A stretch of DNA of 64,000 nt from Reinekea sp. G2M2-21. Its GTDB lineage: Bacteria > Pseudomonadota > Gammaproteobacteria > Pseudomonadales > Natronospirillaceae. The position numbers and the translations under genes were made by a program. Positions 45,969 to 55,207 of the stretch are shown piece by piece. The stretch covers positions 1 through 64,000 of the forward strand of contig NZ_JADPQG010000005.1 of assembly GCF_015687175.1 (NCBI RefSeq). Direction: 5' to 3'. The stretch's first letter is position 1. Each line of letters opens with the position of its first letter. The notes under the pieces are model-generated. The model ran no database searches. It had not been told where the DNA came from and saw only the letters and a list, made by a program, of their open reading frames with translations.

Positions 45969-46866
45969 CGTGAAATTGGTTGAAGTGGGTCCTCGTGATG
46001 GCTTGCAGAACGAAGCGACGGTGTTGTCAGCCAGTACCCGGGTTGAACTGATTGAACGGTTGGCCAACGCTGGCCTGCGCCATATCGAAGCCGGCTCTTT
46101 TGTTTCGCCCAAATGGGTGCCGCAGATGGCGGGAAGTGCAGACGTGTTACAGGCACTGTTGCCCAAAAAAAATATGGCCAACGTTCATTTGCCGGTATTG
46201 ACGCCGAATGTGCAGGGTTATCAACTCGCGCGTGAAGCCGGAGCCCGCGAGGTCGCCATTTTTGGGGCGGCCAGTGAAACCTTCAGCCAGAAAAACATCA
46301 ACTGTTCTATCGCCGAAAGCCTGCAACGCTTTGAAGCCATTCAGGCATTAGCGCACGCCGATAACGTTGCCCTGCGTGGCTACGTCAGCTGTTTGGTGGC
46401 CTGCCCATATGAAGGCGACATTTCACCAGCGCAGGTGATACCCGTGGTGCGTCGTTTGTTTGAACTGGGTTGCTATGAAGTTTCTCTTGGCGACACTATT
46501 GGCCGGGGAACACCGCACTCTGTCCGTCGCGTGTTGCGCGCTTTGTTGGCCGAGTTCCCGGCCGAAAAATTAGCCCTGCATTTGCACGATACCTATGGCA
46601 TGGCGGTCGCCAATCTGATGACCGGGCTGGAGCTGGGCATTCGCACCATTGATGCCAGTGTCGGCGGCGCCGGAGGCTGCCCTTATGCCAATGGCGCCAG
46701 TGGTAATGTGGCCACCGAAGAAGTGGTTTATCTGCTGGAACGCGAAGGTCTGGATACAGGCGTGAACTTGAATGCGTTAGTGGATACTGGCCATTGGCTG
46801 TATCAACAACTGGGTAAGCCCGTAGTATCGCGGGTGAATCAGGCGCTGTTTGGAAAGCAGGGCTGA
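45961..46866 (+). CDS. liuE: Hydroxymethylglutaryl-CoA lyase
   Basis: The 301-residue product is a HMG-CoA lyase: VEVGPRDGLQNE at the N-terminus (metal and catalytic Arg region), EAGSFVSPKWVPQMAG, LHLHDTYGMAVAN (metal His residues) and GGAGGCPYANGASGNVATEE (catalytic Cys loop). It splits HMG-CoA into acetoacetate and acetyl-CoA, the last leucine-specific step. It overlaps liuD by 8 bp. The bkd genes begin 109 bp later. Confidence 0.93.
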   Translation: MTDVKLVEVGPRDGLQNEATVLSASTRVELIERLANAGLRHIEAGSFVSPKWVPQMAGSADVLQALLPKKNMANVHLPVLTPNVQGYQLAREAGAREVAIFGAASETFSQKNINCSIAESLQRFEAIQALAHADNVALRGYVSCLVACPYEGDISPAQVIPVVRRLFELGCYEVSLGDTIGRGTPHSVRRVLRALLAEFPAEKLALHLHDTYGMAVANLMTGLELGIRTIDASVGGAGGCPYANGASGNVATEEVVYLLEREGLDTGVNLNALVDTGHWLYQQLGKPVVSRVNQALFGKQG

Positions 46867-46974
46867 CAGCTTATCCGGTGAGTAAAAGGCCAGAAAACTG
46901 GTCAGCTCACTGCACCGATGGCTAAGATGACTGAAGATGCCATCAAATGACAAAAACAAAATGGACAATGAACC

Positions 46975-48144
46975 ATGAGACCATCAACCGTTCACACCCC
47001 GGAATTGATCGCCCAAGACGCGCTGCATATTCCGACGTTCAAATTGTTGAAACAGGACGGCACGCTTTACCAAGGCGCTGCAGAACCTGAATTCGACGAA
47101 TCCTTTGCCGTTAAGCTGTATCAAGACCTGGTGTTCACCCGTGTGTTGGATGAACGCATGGTCAATGCACAACGACAAGGGCGGATACCGTTTTATCTGG
47201 CCTCATTAGGCGAAGAGGCGGCGTCTGTCGGCTCGACGGCTGCATTGAAAGATCAGGACATGATTTTTGCGCAGTATCGCGAACAGGGCGCATTGCGCTT
47301 TCGAGGTTTCACCGCAGAACAATTTATGGATCAGTGCTTTTCCAACGAGCGGGATTTAGGCAAAGGCCGTCAAATGCCCATTCATTATGGCTCCAAAGCA
47401 TTGAATTACATGACCATTTCTTCGCCGCTTGCGACGCAGATTCCACAAGCCGCAGGCTACAGTTACGGTCAGAAACTGCAAGGTAATGATGCCGTCAGCA
47501 TCTGCTATTTTGGTGAAGGTGCGGCCAGTGAAGGTGACTTCCATGCCGGACTCAATATGGCGGCCGTCTTGAATTGCCCCACTATTTTTCTGTGTCGCAA
47601 TAATGGTTATGCCATATCAACGCCCGCCGAAGAACAGTTTAAAGGCGACGGTGTGGCTAGCCGGGGGATCGGCTACGGCATCAATACCATCCGTGTTGAT
47701 GGTAATGATTTATTGGCGGTGTTTGTGGCCACTCAAATGGCGCGCGAATACGCGTTGGCGAACAACGCGCCGGTGTTGATTGAGGCCATGTCCTATCGCC
47801 TTGGTGCGCATTCAACGTCAGACGATCCGACTGGCTATCGCTCGAAAGAAGAAGAAGCCAAGTGGGCGAAGAAAGATCCGATTTTGCGTTACAAACATTG
47901 GTTAACCCAAAAAGGCTGGTGGGATGACAACAAGGAAAAAGCGTTGTACAGCGAATACCGTGAAGAAATTCTGGCGCAGATGAAAGCCGCGGAAAAACGT
48001 CCAGTGCCTACGTTAGATCATTTGATTACCGACGTTTATGACGAGCCCACCGAACAACTGAAACAGCAACTGACAGAATTGAAACAGCATGTGCGTAAGT
48101 ACCCGAATCAGTATCCGAAAACGTCTGGGAGGCTCGACGCATGA
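46975..48144 (+). CDS. bkdA1: Branched-chain 2-oxoacid dehydrogenase E1 alpha subunit
   Basis: The 389-residue product is a TPP-dependent E1 alpha. [12 protein letters not shown] is the substrate-facing region. [15 protein letters not shown] starts the TPP-binding GDG-like motif region and [11 protein letters not shown] ends it. [17 protein letters not shown] is the phosphorylation-loop region typical of branched-chain E1 alpha. It decarboxylates 2-oxoisocaproate, 2-oxoisovalerate and 2-oxo-3-methylvalerate. It overlaps the E1 beta gene by 4 bp. A separate promoter in the 109-bp gap after liuE is possible; none was clearly seen. Confidence 0.9.
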   Translation: MRPSTVHTPELIAQDALHIPTFKLLKQDGTLYQGAAEPEFDESFAVKLYQDLVFTRVLDERMVNAQRQGRIPFYLASLGEEAASVGSTAALKDQDMIFAQYREQGALRFRGFTAEQFMDQCFSNERDLGKGRQMPIHYGSKALNYMTISSPLATQIPQAAGYSYGQKLQGNDAVSICYFGEGAASEGDFHAGLNMAAVLNCPTIFLCRNNGYAISTPAEEQFKGDGVASRGIGYGINTIRVDGNDLLAVFVATQMAREYALANNAPVLIEAMSYRLGAHSTSDDPTGYRSKEEEAKWAKKDPILRYKHWLTQKGWWDDNKEKALYSEYREEILAQMKAAEKRPVPTLDHLITDVYDEPTEQLKQQLTELKQHVRKYPNQYPKTSGRLDA

Positions 48145-49118
48145 GTAGCATGAATTTACTTCAGGCCATTAACAATGCCCTCGACATCGCCATGAGCAAA
48201 GATGAAAAAGTCGTGTGTTTTGGTGAAGACGTTGGCTTCTTTGGTGGGGTATTCCGCGCGACCAGTCATCTGCAGGAGAAGTACGGTCGTGCTCGTTGTT
48301 TTAACACGCCGCTGGTCGAACAGGGCATCATCGGTTTTGCCAATGGTCTTGCCGCGCAAGGGCATAAGCCCGTCGCCGAAATTCAGTTTGGCGATTACAT
48401 TTTCCCGGCATTCGACCAGATCGTGAATGAAACAGCCAAGTACCGTTATCGTAGTGGTAATGAATTCAATGTTGGCGGTTTGACTATCCGTACGCCTTAC
48501 GGCGGCGGAATCAAAGGCGGCCATTATCATTCACAAAGCCCGGAAGCCTATTTTGCGCACACCCCTGGTTTGAAAATTGTGGTACCGCGGAATCCTCATC
48601 AGGCGAAGGGTTTATTGCTGGCGTCCATTCGCGATGAGAATCCGGTGATTTTCTTTGAGCCGAAACGTCTTTATCGCGCCTCGGTGGGCGAGGTGCCTGA
48701 AGGTGATTATGAGTTGCCGATTGGCAAAGCTGACATCGTCCGCGAAGGTTCAGACATCACTTTGTTGGCCTGGGGTGCGCAGATGGAAATCATCAGTCAG
48801 GCGGCCAGTATGGCAGATAACGAAGGCATCGATTGCGAAGTCATTGACCTGCGCTCAATCCTGCCGTGGGACATTGAAACGGTGGTGAAGTCGGTACAGA
48901 AAACCGGTCGGTTACTGGTGTCTCATGAGGCCCCGTTGACCAACGGTTTCGGCGCGGAAATTGTCGCGACAGTTCAGGAACACGCATTTTTGTCGCTGGA
49001 GTCTCCAATACTGCGCGTCTGTGGGCTTGATGTGCCTTACCCGCTGGCACATGAAACAGAATACATGCCTGATGCCAGTAAGGTGTTCGAGGCAATCAAG
49101 CACAGCGTGCATTACTGA
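48141..49118 (+). CDS. bkdA2: Branched-chain 2-oxoacid dehydrogenase E1 beta subunit
   Basis: The 325-residue product is the E1 beta partner: [18 protein letters not shown] with the conserved glutamate of the TPP site, [40 protein letters not shown], and a C-terminal transketolase-type domain ([27 protein letters not shown]). It forms the alpha2beta2 E1 with the preceding gene, whose end it overlaps by 4 bp. Confidence 0.92.
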   Translation: MSSMNLLQAINNALDIAMSKDEKVVCFGEDVGFFGGVFRATSHLQEKYGRARCFNTPLVEQGIIGFANGLAAQGHKPVAEIQFGDYIFPAFDQIVNETAKYRYRSGNEFNVGGLTIRTPYGGGIKGGHYHSQSPEAYFAHTPGLKIVVPRNPHQAKGLLLASIRDENPVIFFEPKRLYRASVGEVPEGDYELPIGKADIVREGSDITLLAWGAQMEIISQAASMADNEGIDCEVIDLRSILPWDIETVVKSVQKTGRLLVSHEAPLTNGFGAEIVATVQEHAFLSLESPILRVCGLDVPYPLAHETEYMPDASKVFEAIKHSVHY

Positions 49119-49192
49119 ACACTTTTTTACCGGTCGCAACCCCGACGATGTGTCCTTACCCAGGACCGGTCGGGATACGGAGAGCTAACCAA

Positions 49193-50446
49193 ATGAAAGA
49201 AGATTTTATTTTACCGGACATCGGCGAAGGCATTGTGGAATGCGAGCTGGTGGAATGGCTTGTGAATGTCGGTGATATGGTTGAAGAAGATCAACCCGTG
49301 GCCGATGTGCAGACTGACAAAGCTTTGGTGCAAATTCCCGCTAAACATGCTGGTCGTGTCGAAGCGCTGTATGTTAAGCAAGGCGAAATTGCCAAAGTGC
49401 ATGCGCCATTGTTTCAGATAGTCACTGACCAGAGTGACGAGTCGACAGAGAGCCACAACCGGGAAGCACCTGCGCCACAACAAAGTGCCACACCGACCCG
49501 CGTTGAACAGGTGACCCAGAGTATTGCCACGTCGGAACAGGCGACGCGCAAAGTGTTGGCAACGCCAGCGGTCCGCCGTATTGCCCGTGAGAATGATATT
49601 GACCTCAGTGCTGTATCCGGGACTGGTCCGTCTGGGCGGGTGCTGAAGGAAGATATGCTGCGGTTTCTGGATGAAGAAGGTGCAGAGTCGTCGACACCCG
49701 TTACGCAGACGACAGCAACTAAGCCTGTTGGGCAAGCGCCACAAGCGGTTGAGGTTATCCCCGTGAAGGGTGTGCGGGCGGTTATGGCTGCACAAATGCA
49801 AAAATCAGTCAGCACGATTCCGCATTTCACATACGCCGAAGAGATTGACATCACCGCGTGTAACGAATTGCGACGAGATTTGAACGCAACGTTGACGGAC
49901 ACCGACACACGACTCACGCTGATGGCCCTGTTTATCAAGTCACTGTCTGTCGCGTTGACTGAGTTCCCGATTGTGAACAGCCACATGAACGACGCTGGCG
50001 ATGAAATTCACCAACACGCCGCGCATAACATCGGCATGGCCGTTGATTCGCCCATGGGGTTACTGGTGCCAAACATCAAAGGTGTTAATGGCCTGTCATT
50101 GAGTGACGTTGCCGGAGAAGTGAAACGGTTAACCGAGTCCGGACGTGCTGGACGTTTGTCACCAGACGATATGAAAGGTGGCACCATCACCATTTCCAAC
50201 ATTGGTGCTATTGGCGGCACGGTGACGACGCCCATCATCAATAAACCGGAAGTGGCCATCGTCGGTATCGGCCGGATTCAACCATTACCCAGGGTTGTTG
50301 ATGGCAACATCGTGGTGCGTGAAATGATTACGGTCAGTTGGTCTGGCGATCATCGTGTATTAGATGGCGGAACGATTGCTCGTTTCAATAATCGTTGGAA
50401 GAGTTTGTTAGAAAGCCCTCAGCAAATGCTGCTGCGATTGAAGTGA
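49193..50446 (+). CDS. bkdB: Dihydrolipoyl acyltransferase (E2) of branched-chain 2-oxoacid dehydrogenase
   Basis: The 417-residue product has one lipoyl domain (FILPDIGEGIVECELVEW; lipoyl Lys in VQTDKALVQIPA). A linker leads to a peripheral-subunit-binding domain (ATPAVRRIARENDIDLSAV, GRVLKEDML). A C-terminal acyltransferase domain has the catalytic His in SWSGDHRVLDGGTIARF. The ATG at 49193 has ACGGAGAGC upstream; an in-frame ATG at 49148 adds 15 residues that match no E2 start. A terminator follows. No E3 gene follows in this window. Confidence 0.92.
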   Translation: MKEDFILPDIGEGIVECELVEWLVNVGDMVEEDQPVADVQTDKALVQIPAKHAGRVEALYVKQGEIAKVHAPLFQIVTDQSDESTESHNREAPAPQQSATPTRVEQVTQSIATSEQATRKVLATPAVRRIARENDIDLSAVSGTGPSGRVLKEDMLRFLDEEGAESSTPVTQTTATKPVGQAPQAVEVIPVKGVRAVMAAQMQKSVSTIPHFTYAEEIDITACNELRRDLNATLTDTDTRLTLMALFIKSLSVALTEFPIVNSHMNDAGDEIHQHAAHNIGMAVDSPMGLLVPNIKGVNGLSLSDVAGEVKRLTESGRAGRLSPDDMKGGTITISNIGAIGGTVTTPIINKPEVAIVGIGRIQPLPRVVDGNIVVREMITVSWSGDHRVLDGGTIARFNNRWKSLLESPQQMLLRLK

Positions 50447-50508
50447 TGTTATGGCGCGCCTGGCGCTCCGCCGTTTTGGTGTGCCGTTATTTCTATTGCT
50501 GAGTTTTT

Positions 50509-50531
50509 GGCGGGTTTTCCCCGCCTTTTTT
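50509..50531 (+). terminator. Terminator at the end of the bkd genes
   Basis: GGCGGG (50509-50514) pairs with CCCGCC (50520-50525), with a T run after it and an A run on the other strand. It ends bkdB and lies at the stop of the convergent gene at 50530. Confidence 0.85.
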
Positions 50532-50856
50532 ACTCTGTTACCGGTAAGTCGACTTGCAGTTGAAGCAATGCCGATAAGAACTCAATGCGTTCTGTTGACG
50601 CTCGCGGCGCTTGCACTTTCAGTGTGGCTTGACTGTCAACAATAACCACCCCAGGACCGAGCCAATCGTCTATGGCCTGTTTTATTTTAACCACCTGATG
50701 GTAACCCGGTTGCGACAGGGTCAATCGAATATAATCATCCTGGATCGTTTCAGGATTCGACGCATCCAAACCATCATTCACGATCACCAGATCCCCAAGC
50801 GGCGCAGCGAAAACGGCCGTCATTAAACTCGTCAAAAGTATCACTAAGAAACGCAT
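50530..50856 (-). CDS. Small secreted protein resembling one domain of flagellar P-ring protein FlgI
   Basis: The 108-residue product has a signal peptide (FLVILLTSLMTAVFAAP). The mature part reads IRLTLSQPGYHQVVKIKQAI, then DDWLGPG, VQAPRASTERIEFLSALLQL and VDLP. It resembles the middle segment of FlgI (LTLRNPDF..A..INA.FG, V..P....RVAFLA.IENL). It lacks the rest of FlgI, which is about 365 residues. The ATG at 50856 starts the signal sequence; an upstream codon at 50913 adds residues that do not. No flagellar gene is near. The relationship is judged by pattern, and function is unknown. Confidence 0.5.
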   Translation of the reverse strand: MRFLVILLTSLMTAVFAAPLGDLVIVNDGLDASNPETIQDDYIRLTLSQPGYHQVVKIKQAIDDWLGPGVVIVDSQATLKVQAPRASTERIEFLSALLQLQVDLPVTE

Positions 50857-51288
50857 GGCTAAACCCTTTTCTGCGGGAGTGTGGATCAAAGTTGTCAGTA
50901 TAGCCTGTTGCACGCATCACACTGGTCGTTTTAATAACTGAAAAGAATTTCACATCATTGACGCTGTTTCATTAAAGGCGACGATAATTTATACAATTGT
51001 GTTTTAATGCGTCAATATTTGCGACGCACATCACAAATTTATTGTGATCGACACAACGTCCGCTTGATTCGTTAACCCGACTTGTTTAGCTTGGCAGTCC
51101 GATTCATATTTTGAATCGCAAAACGATAGGGAAGTTGTCGGCATGTCTGAGAGAGGCAATCGCCTCGTGTGTAGTACCCAGTCTCCAGTCCCGTATGTGA
51201 AAAATTTATTACCCATAAATTTAAATCGAATCTCGATACTAATAACGAAAAAAAACCTCACTTACTTCTTGAATAAAGGGTACAACTT
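50857..51288. promoter_or_regulatory. Promoter and paired palindromes upstream of the S8 protease
   Basis: TTGACG (50958-50963) and GATAAT (50983-50988), 19 bp apart, form a possible plus-strand promoter, leaving a leader of about 290 bases. Within it GCGTC...GACGC (51011-51029) and ATCACAA...TTGTGAT (51032-51050) are adjacent palindromes. The second has 7-bp perfect arms with a 5-bp spacer; its half-sites are in the opposite order to CRP sites. No coding sequence is supported here. Confidence 0.5.
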
Positions 51289-54200
51289 ATGAAACAAACG
51301 AGGGTTAATCACCTTAAGCGTTTGCCTGCCCGTGTCGCTTTTACTGCCGTTACCGTCGGCGCTGCGATGTTGAGCACCGGAGCTGCTGCTGAAAGTTCTG
51401 TGCAAACCAAATCTTTCGAAATTGAACGTTCAAAGATCGAAAAAACCATTGCGCCTTCACAATCCAGCGCAATGTCCCGTTCTTCTTTCCGGGCGTTTGC
51501 GATTGAACCAACCGAACGTTACATCATTGGTCTTGTCGATGATTCTGTTGCCCGTTACCGAGGTGGCGTAAATGGTTATGAGGCGACCAGCACAGACGGC
51601 AAATCAAAACTGGATGTTCGTTCCAGTGCCGCCCGCGCTTATGCAGGTTACCTGGCTACTACACAAGAAAAATTTGTACAGGCAATGGAGCGTCAATTAG
51701 GCCGCACCGTAACGCCGTTGGACCAGTTCCAGGTCGCAACCAACGCGATGATTGTTGAACTGACCAAAACCGAAGCAGCGAAAGTAGCGCAGCTCCAGGG
51801 TGTGCGCAGTGTCGTTCAGGATAAAGTTTTTCAAATTGAATCCACTGAAACATTAGGTGGTTATGCACTGCCAACCGATGGTGGCAACAACACCGCATGG
51901 ACCATTATCGCGTTGTCTTTACTGTTGTTGACCGCGATGGCTTTCTTTGCCTATCGTCGTGGATGGCTGGGTCGTAACAGCGCTGTGTTTGCTATGTTGG
52001 CAACTACGCTGGGTATGGCGGGCTGTTTCTACGAAGGTGGTTTTCAGTGGATCGGTGCACCACAAATCTGGTACGGCTCTGCCGATCTGGAGCCTACCCG
52101 TGGTGAAGGCGTTGTTGTTGGTATTATCGATACCGGTATCAACCCGATCTCCGATTCATTTGCCGAAGTGGCAGGTGACGGTTATCGCCACACCAATCCT
52201 AAGGGACAGTACTTTGGGGTATGTGACGCGTCCAGCGACGTATACGACCCAACATTCCCTTGTAACGATAAACTGATCGGTGCCTGGGGCGTTCCTTACA
52301 TCAATGAGGGCAGCCCACGCGATCAGGATGGCCACGGTTCACACACAGCTGGGACAACAGCGGGTAACCTGGTTTATGATGCAACCGTTGCTGCGCCAAC
52401 GGGCTTTGAAGTGACCAAAACCATTTCAGGTGTGTCGCCTCGCTCTAACGTTATTGCCTACACCGTGTGTTCTGAAGAAGGTTGTTACCTGGGCGCGATC
52501 CTGTTTGCGATCAACCAAGCAATTATCGACGGTGTTGACGTGATCAACTACTCGATTGGTGGTGGATCTTCTGATCCATGGGCTGACCAAGATTCGTTGT
52601 CGTTCCTAGCTGCAATGGATGCCGGTATTTTCGTGGCAACTTCAGCAGGTAACTCTGGTCCAGACTTCGCGACACTGGGTAACCCAGCTGATGCACCATG
52701 GATCACTGCTGTTGCGGCAAGTTCGCACAACTATTTCTACAAAAACTCAGTCTCTGGCCTGGTGAACAATGAAGGTGATACGTTGCCTGAAATTGTGGGC
52801 CAGTCTATTGCACCGGGCTATGGTCCTGCGGCAATTGTTGACGCGGCTGATTACGGTAACCCGATGTGTCTGGAAGGTGAATTCAACGCTAAGTTCGATG
52901 GTGAAATCGTTCTTTGTGACGCTGGTGTGATTGCCCGTGTTGCTAAAGGTGCCAACGTCCAAGCGAACGGTGGTGGTGCGCTGATTCTGACTCGTCCACC
53001 AACAACTCCAGATGGTTCTGGTTACCTGGAAGCGGACACTCACGTGATTCCTGCCACACACATTACGTATACTGACGCGGCAACCATTCGTGAATGGTTG
53101 GCAACCGGTACTGGTCATATGGCGACGCTGAGCGGAACCACTCAAGTGCTGGCGGACGACTATGCGGACGTCATGGCATACTTCAGTTCACGTGGTGTTA
53201 ACCCATCGGTGCCAAGTGTCGTGAAACCAAACATCACCGCCCCTGGTCGTGCGATTTTTGCCGCGTTCCATGAAGGTTATTCTGACGCTGAGCAGGACTA
53301 CAACATCATTCAGGGTACGTCGATGTCGAGCCCTCACATTGCTGGTGCGGGTGCGCTGTTAACTGCGTTGCATCCTGACTGGACACCTATGCAGATTCAG
53401 TCAGCCATGATGACGACTGCGAACCTGAATCACATGAAAGAAGACGGCGTAACGCAAGCGGATCCATTTGATATGGGTGCGGGCCGAATTGATCTGCCAA
53501 TGGCGGCGCGTGCTGCGTTGATCGCTGATGAAAATCTGGATAACTTCTTGGCCGCTGATCCACTAGCGGGCGGTAATCCTGCTCAATTGAACCTGACTGC
53601 CTTAGGTGAAGTTGCTTGTGTGGTTAACTGTACCTGGACGCGTACCTTGACGAACGTGTCTGACAAAACCACTCGCTGGAAGGCAAAATCTACCGCTCAA
53701 GTGGACGTATCGCCTAAGCAGTTCAAGCTGGCTCCAGGTGAAAGCATTGAGTTAACGTTTGTTGCCGACGTAAGCGCTGTCACTGTTGGTGACTGGATGT
53801 TCGATCAAGTGCCTGTTAAGTCTAAAACCAAAGGTGTACCAGACGCACACTTCCCGGTTGCGGCTATGTCTGCGCTGTCTAATTTGCCAACTGCCATTGA
53901 TGTTACAGCGGCAATGGAATCTGACGTGGTGACTCTGGGTGGTCTACAAGCCATCGAAATCACCAGCGCTGATCTGGTTGTGACTGGTTTGGCGAAGTCT
54001 ACAGCCTTTGAATCTGCGGTTATTTCTGACCCAACAAACGGCGATCCGTTTGACGGTGGTTTCGACCCTGCGGTTGACGGCCAGGCGTTATTCATTGTTG
54101 ACGTACCGGCTGGTGCAACTCGTTTCGTTGCTGAAATCAGCGCATCTCAGTCTGGTGACCTGGATATGTTCGTCGGCTTCGGTGAAGTTCCAGGATTCGG

Positions 54201-54543
54201 CAGCTTGATCGATTACGCAGCCACTGGTGGCGCTTTGGAATACGTAAACATTCCGAACCCACCAGCAGGCAAAATGTGGGTCGTGGTTGAAAACTGGGAA
54301 GGCGGTCACGTCGATCCTCAGGCGTTCACCCTGCATGTTGCTTCTGTAACTGGTGATGAAGGTAACATGACTGTCGATGTGCCATTTGCACAACCTGCTG
54401 GTGTTGCTTTCGACGCCAACATTGGTTTTGTATTGCCAGGCTCTGTTGCTGGTGACCGTTACTACGGATCATTCGCGCTGGGTACTGACTCTGCCAACCC
54501 AGGTAATCTGGGAACAGTTCAGGTTGACCTGGTTCGCCAATAA
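51289..54543 (+). CDS. Large S8 (subtilisin-like) serine protease with internal membrane segment
   Basis: The 1084-residue product has a signal peptide (about 1-34). An I9-type inhibitor propeptide follows at about 75-185 (RYIIGLVDDSVARY, LQGVRSVVQDKVFQI). At about 200-227 there is a membrane segment after Gly-Gly (GGNNTAWTIIALSLLLL, then FFAYRRG), and about 20 residues later LGMAGCFYEGG with a lipobox-like Cys at about 246. The catalytic triad is Asp281 (GIIDTGIN), His349 (DGHGSHTAG) and Ser678 (GTSMSSPHIAG). A PA-type insert lies between His and Ser at about 490-620. The last 350 residues are Ig/beta modules. It is probably surface-anchored or released. A terminator follows. Confidence 0.9.
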   Translation: MKQTRVNHLKRLPARVAFTAVTVGAAMLSTGAAAESSVQTKSFEIERSKIEKTIAPSQSSAMSRSSFRAFAIEPTERYIIGLVDDSVARYRGGVNGYEATSTDGKSKLDVRSSAARAYAGYLATTQEKFVQAMERQLGRTVTPLDQFQVATNAMIVELTKTEAAKVAQLQGVRSVVQDKVFQIESTETLGGYALPTDGGNNTAWTIIALSLLLLTAMAFFAYRRGWLGRNSAVFAMLATTLGMAGCFYEGGFQWIGAPQIWYGSADLEPTRGEGVVVGIIDTGINPISDSFAEVAGDGYRHTNPKGQYFGVCDASSDVYDPTFPCNDKLIGAWGVPYINEGSPRDQDGHGSHTAGTTAGNLVYDATVAAPTGFEVTKTISGVSPRSNVIAYTVCSEEGCYLGAILFAINQAIIDGVDVINYSIGGGSSDPWADQDSLSFLAAMDAGIFVATSAGNSGPDFATLGNPADAPWITAVAASSHNYFYKNSVSGLVNNEGDTLPEIVGQSIAPGYGPAAIVDAADYGNPMCLEGEFNAKFDGEIVLCDAGVIARVAKGANVQANGGGALILTRPPTTPDGSGYLEADTHVIPATHITYTDAATIREWLATGTGHMATLSGTTQVLADDYADVMAYFSSRGVNPSVPSVVKPNITAPGRAIFAAFHEGYSDAEQDYNIIQGTSMSSPHIAGAGALLTALHPDWTPMQIQSAMMTTANLNHMKEDGVTQADPFDMGAGRIDLPMAARAALIADENLDNFLAADPLAGGNPAQLNLTALGEVACVVNCTWTRTLTNVSDKTTRWKAKSTAQVDVSPKQFKLAPGESIELTFVADVSAVTVGDWMFDQVPVKSKTKGVPDAHFPVAAMSALSNLPTAIDVTAAMESDVVTLGGLQAIEITSADLVVTGLAKSTAFESAVISDPTNGDPFDGGFDPAVDGQALFIVDVPAGATRFVAEISASQSGDLDMFVGFGEVPGFGSLIDYAATGGALEYVNIPNPPAGKMWVVVENWEGGHVDPQAFTLHVASVTGDEGNMTVDVPFAQPAGVAFDANIGFVLPGSVAGDRYYGSFALGTDSANPGNLGTVQVDLVRQ

Positions 54544-54566
54544 GCAAACCTAACCTAACTTCCTTT

Positions 54567-54592
54567 AAAGGCCGCATATGCGGCCTTTTTTA
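54567..54592 (+). terminator. Terminator of the S8 protease gene
   Basis: AAAGGCCGCATATGCGGCC is a perfect palindromic stem followed by six T residues, 24 bp after the stop. Confidence 0.92.
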
Positions 54593-55207
54593 TGCCTGGG
54601 TTTTGAGGATGCGGGCCTAAGATCAGATGACAAGCGAGAGTGACTTGGCGTATGCACAACTGGCGCAAGATTTTAACCTGCCGATTGCAAAGCTCGGTTG
54701 TTAACGTTCAAAAAGTGTTAAAAAAGGTTGATTTTCATATTTGTCGATAAAAACAGGGGGTTTCAAGCTGTTTCAAGATGAAATTGTCCACCGCATGGTT
54801 TGTGCTGATCAAATATCAATCAGTTAGTCTTGCTGGCGTTCATTTCTTATTAAATATGCACTCTAAGTGATTGATTTTATTTCATTTTTCTGGAATTGAT
54901 TGTTGTTGATTGTTTTTGATGCAATCGCTGCAAGGCTGATATTTACTGGCTTGGAGGCACTTCTTAAAAGTTTATCCAACAAGTTATCCACAGAAACTGT
55001 GTGTAACCGTCTTTCTCCCGGTCAGTGCATCGTTGGTTTCAGATTCAGGGTGTGGCGGGGATCACCAGTTAAGGCAACTCTGTTTAATTCGCATTACCTT
55101 TGTCTGTTCAGGTAACGGGTTGAACGAGGCCTGTGTTTCAACACGGGCCTCGTACTCGATGGAGTTCTTTGCACCACCGGGGTCGCACATCGCTATTCCG
55201 CGTGGTT
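54593..55207. other. 615-bp gap with AT-rich sequence and DnaA-box-like motifs
   Basis: No gene is supported. A 25-codon frame from 54627 (MTSESDLAYAQLAQ, ending KLGC) may be a relic. The stretch 54700-54900 is AT-rich. TTATCCACA (54984-54992) is a perfect DnaA box. TTATCCAAC (54972-54980) and, on the other strand, TGTGTGTAA (54999-55007) are close to the consensus. Confidence 0.4.

Noticed and set aside
50451-50645. 64-codon frame after bkdB
   Set aside because: It runs through a strong terminator and overlaps the convergent FlgI-like gene. The apparent membrane segments come from GC-poor terminator sequence.
51032-51050. CRP site upstream of the protease
   Set aside because: The half-sites are ATCACAA then TTGTGAT, the reverse of the CRP order TGTGA then TCACA, and the spacer is 5 bp.
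54984-54992. Chromosomal replication origin
   Set aside because: One perfect DnaA box with two weak ones is too few, and no origin-linked genes (dnaA, gidA, parAB) are near.
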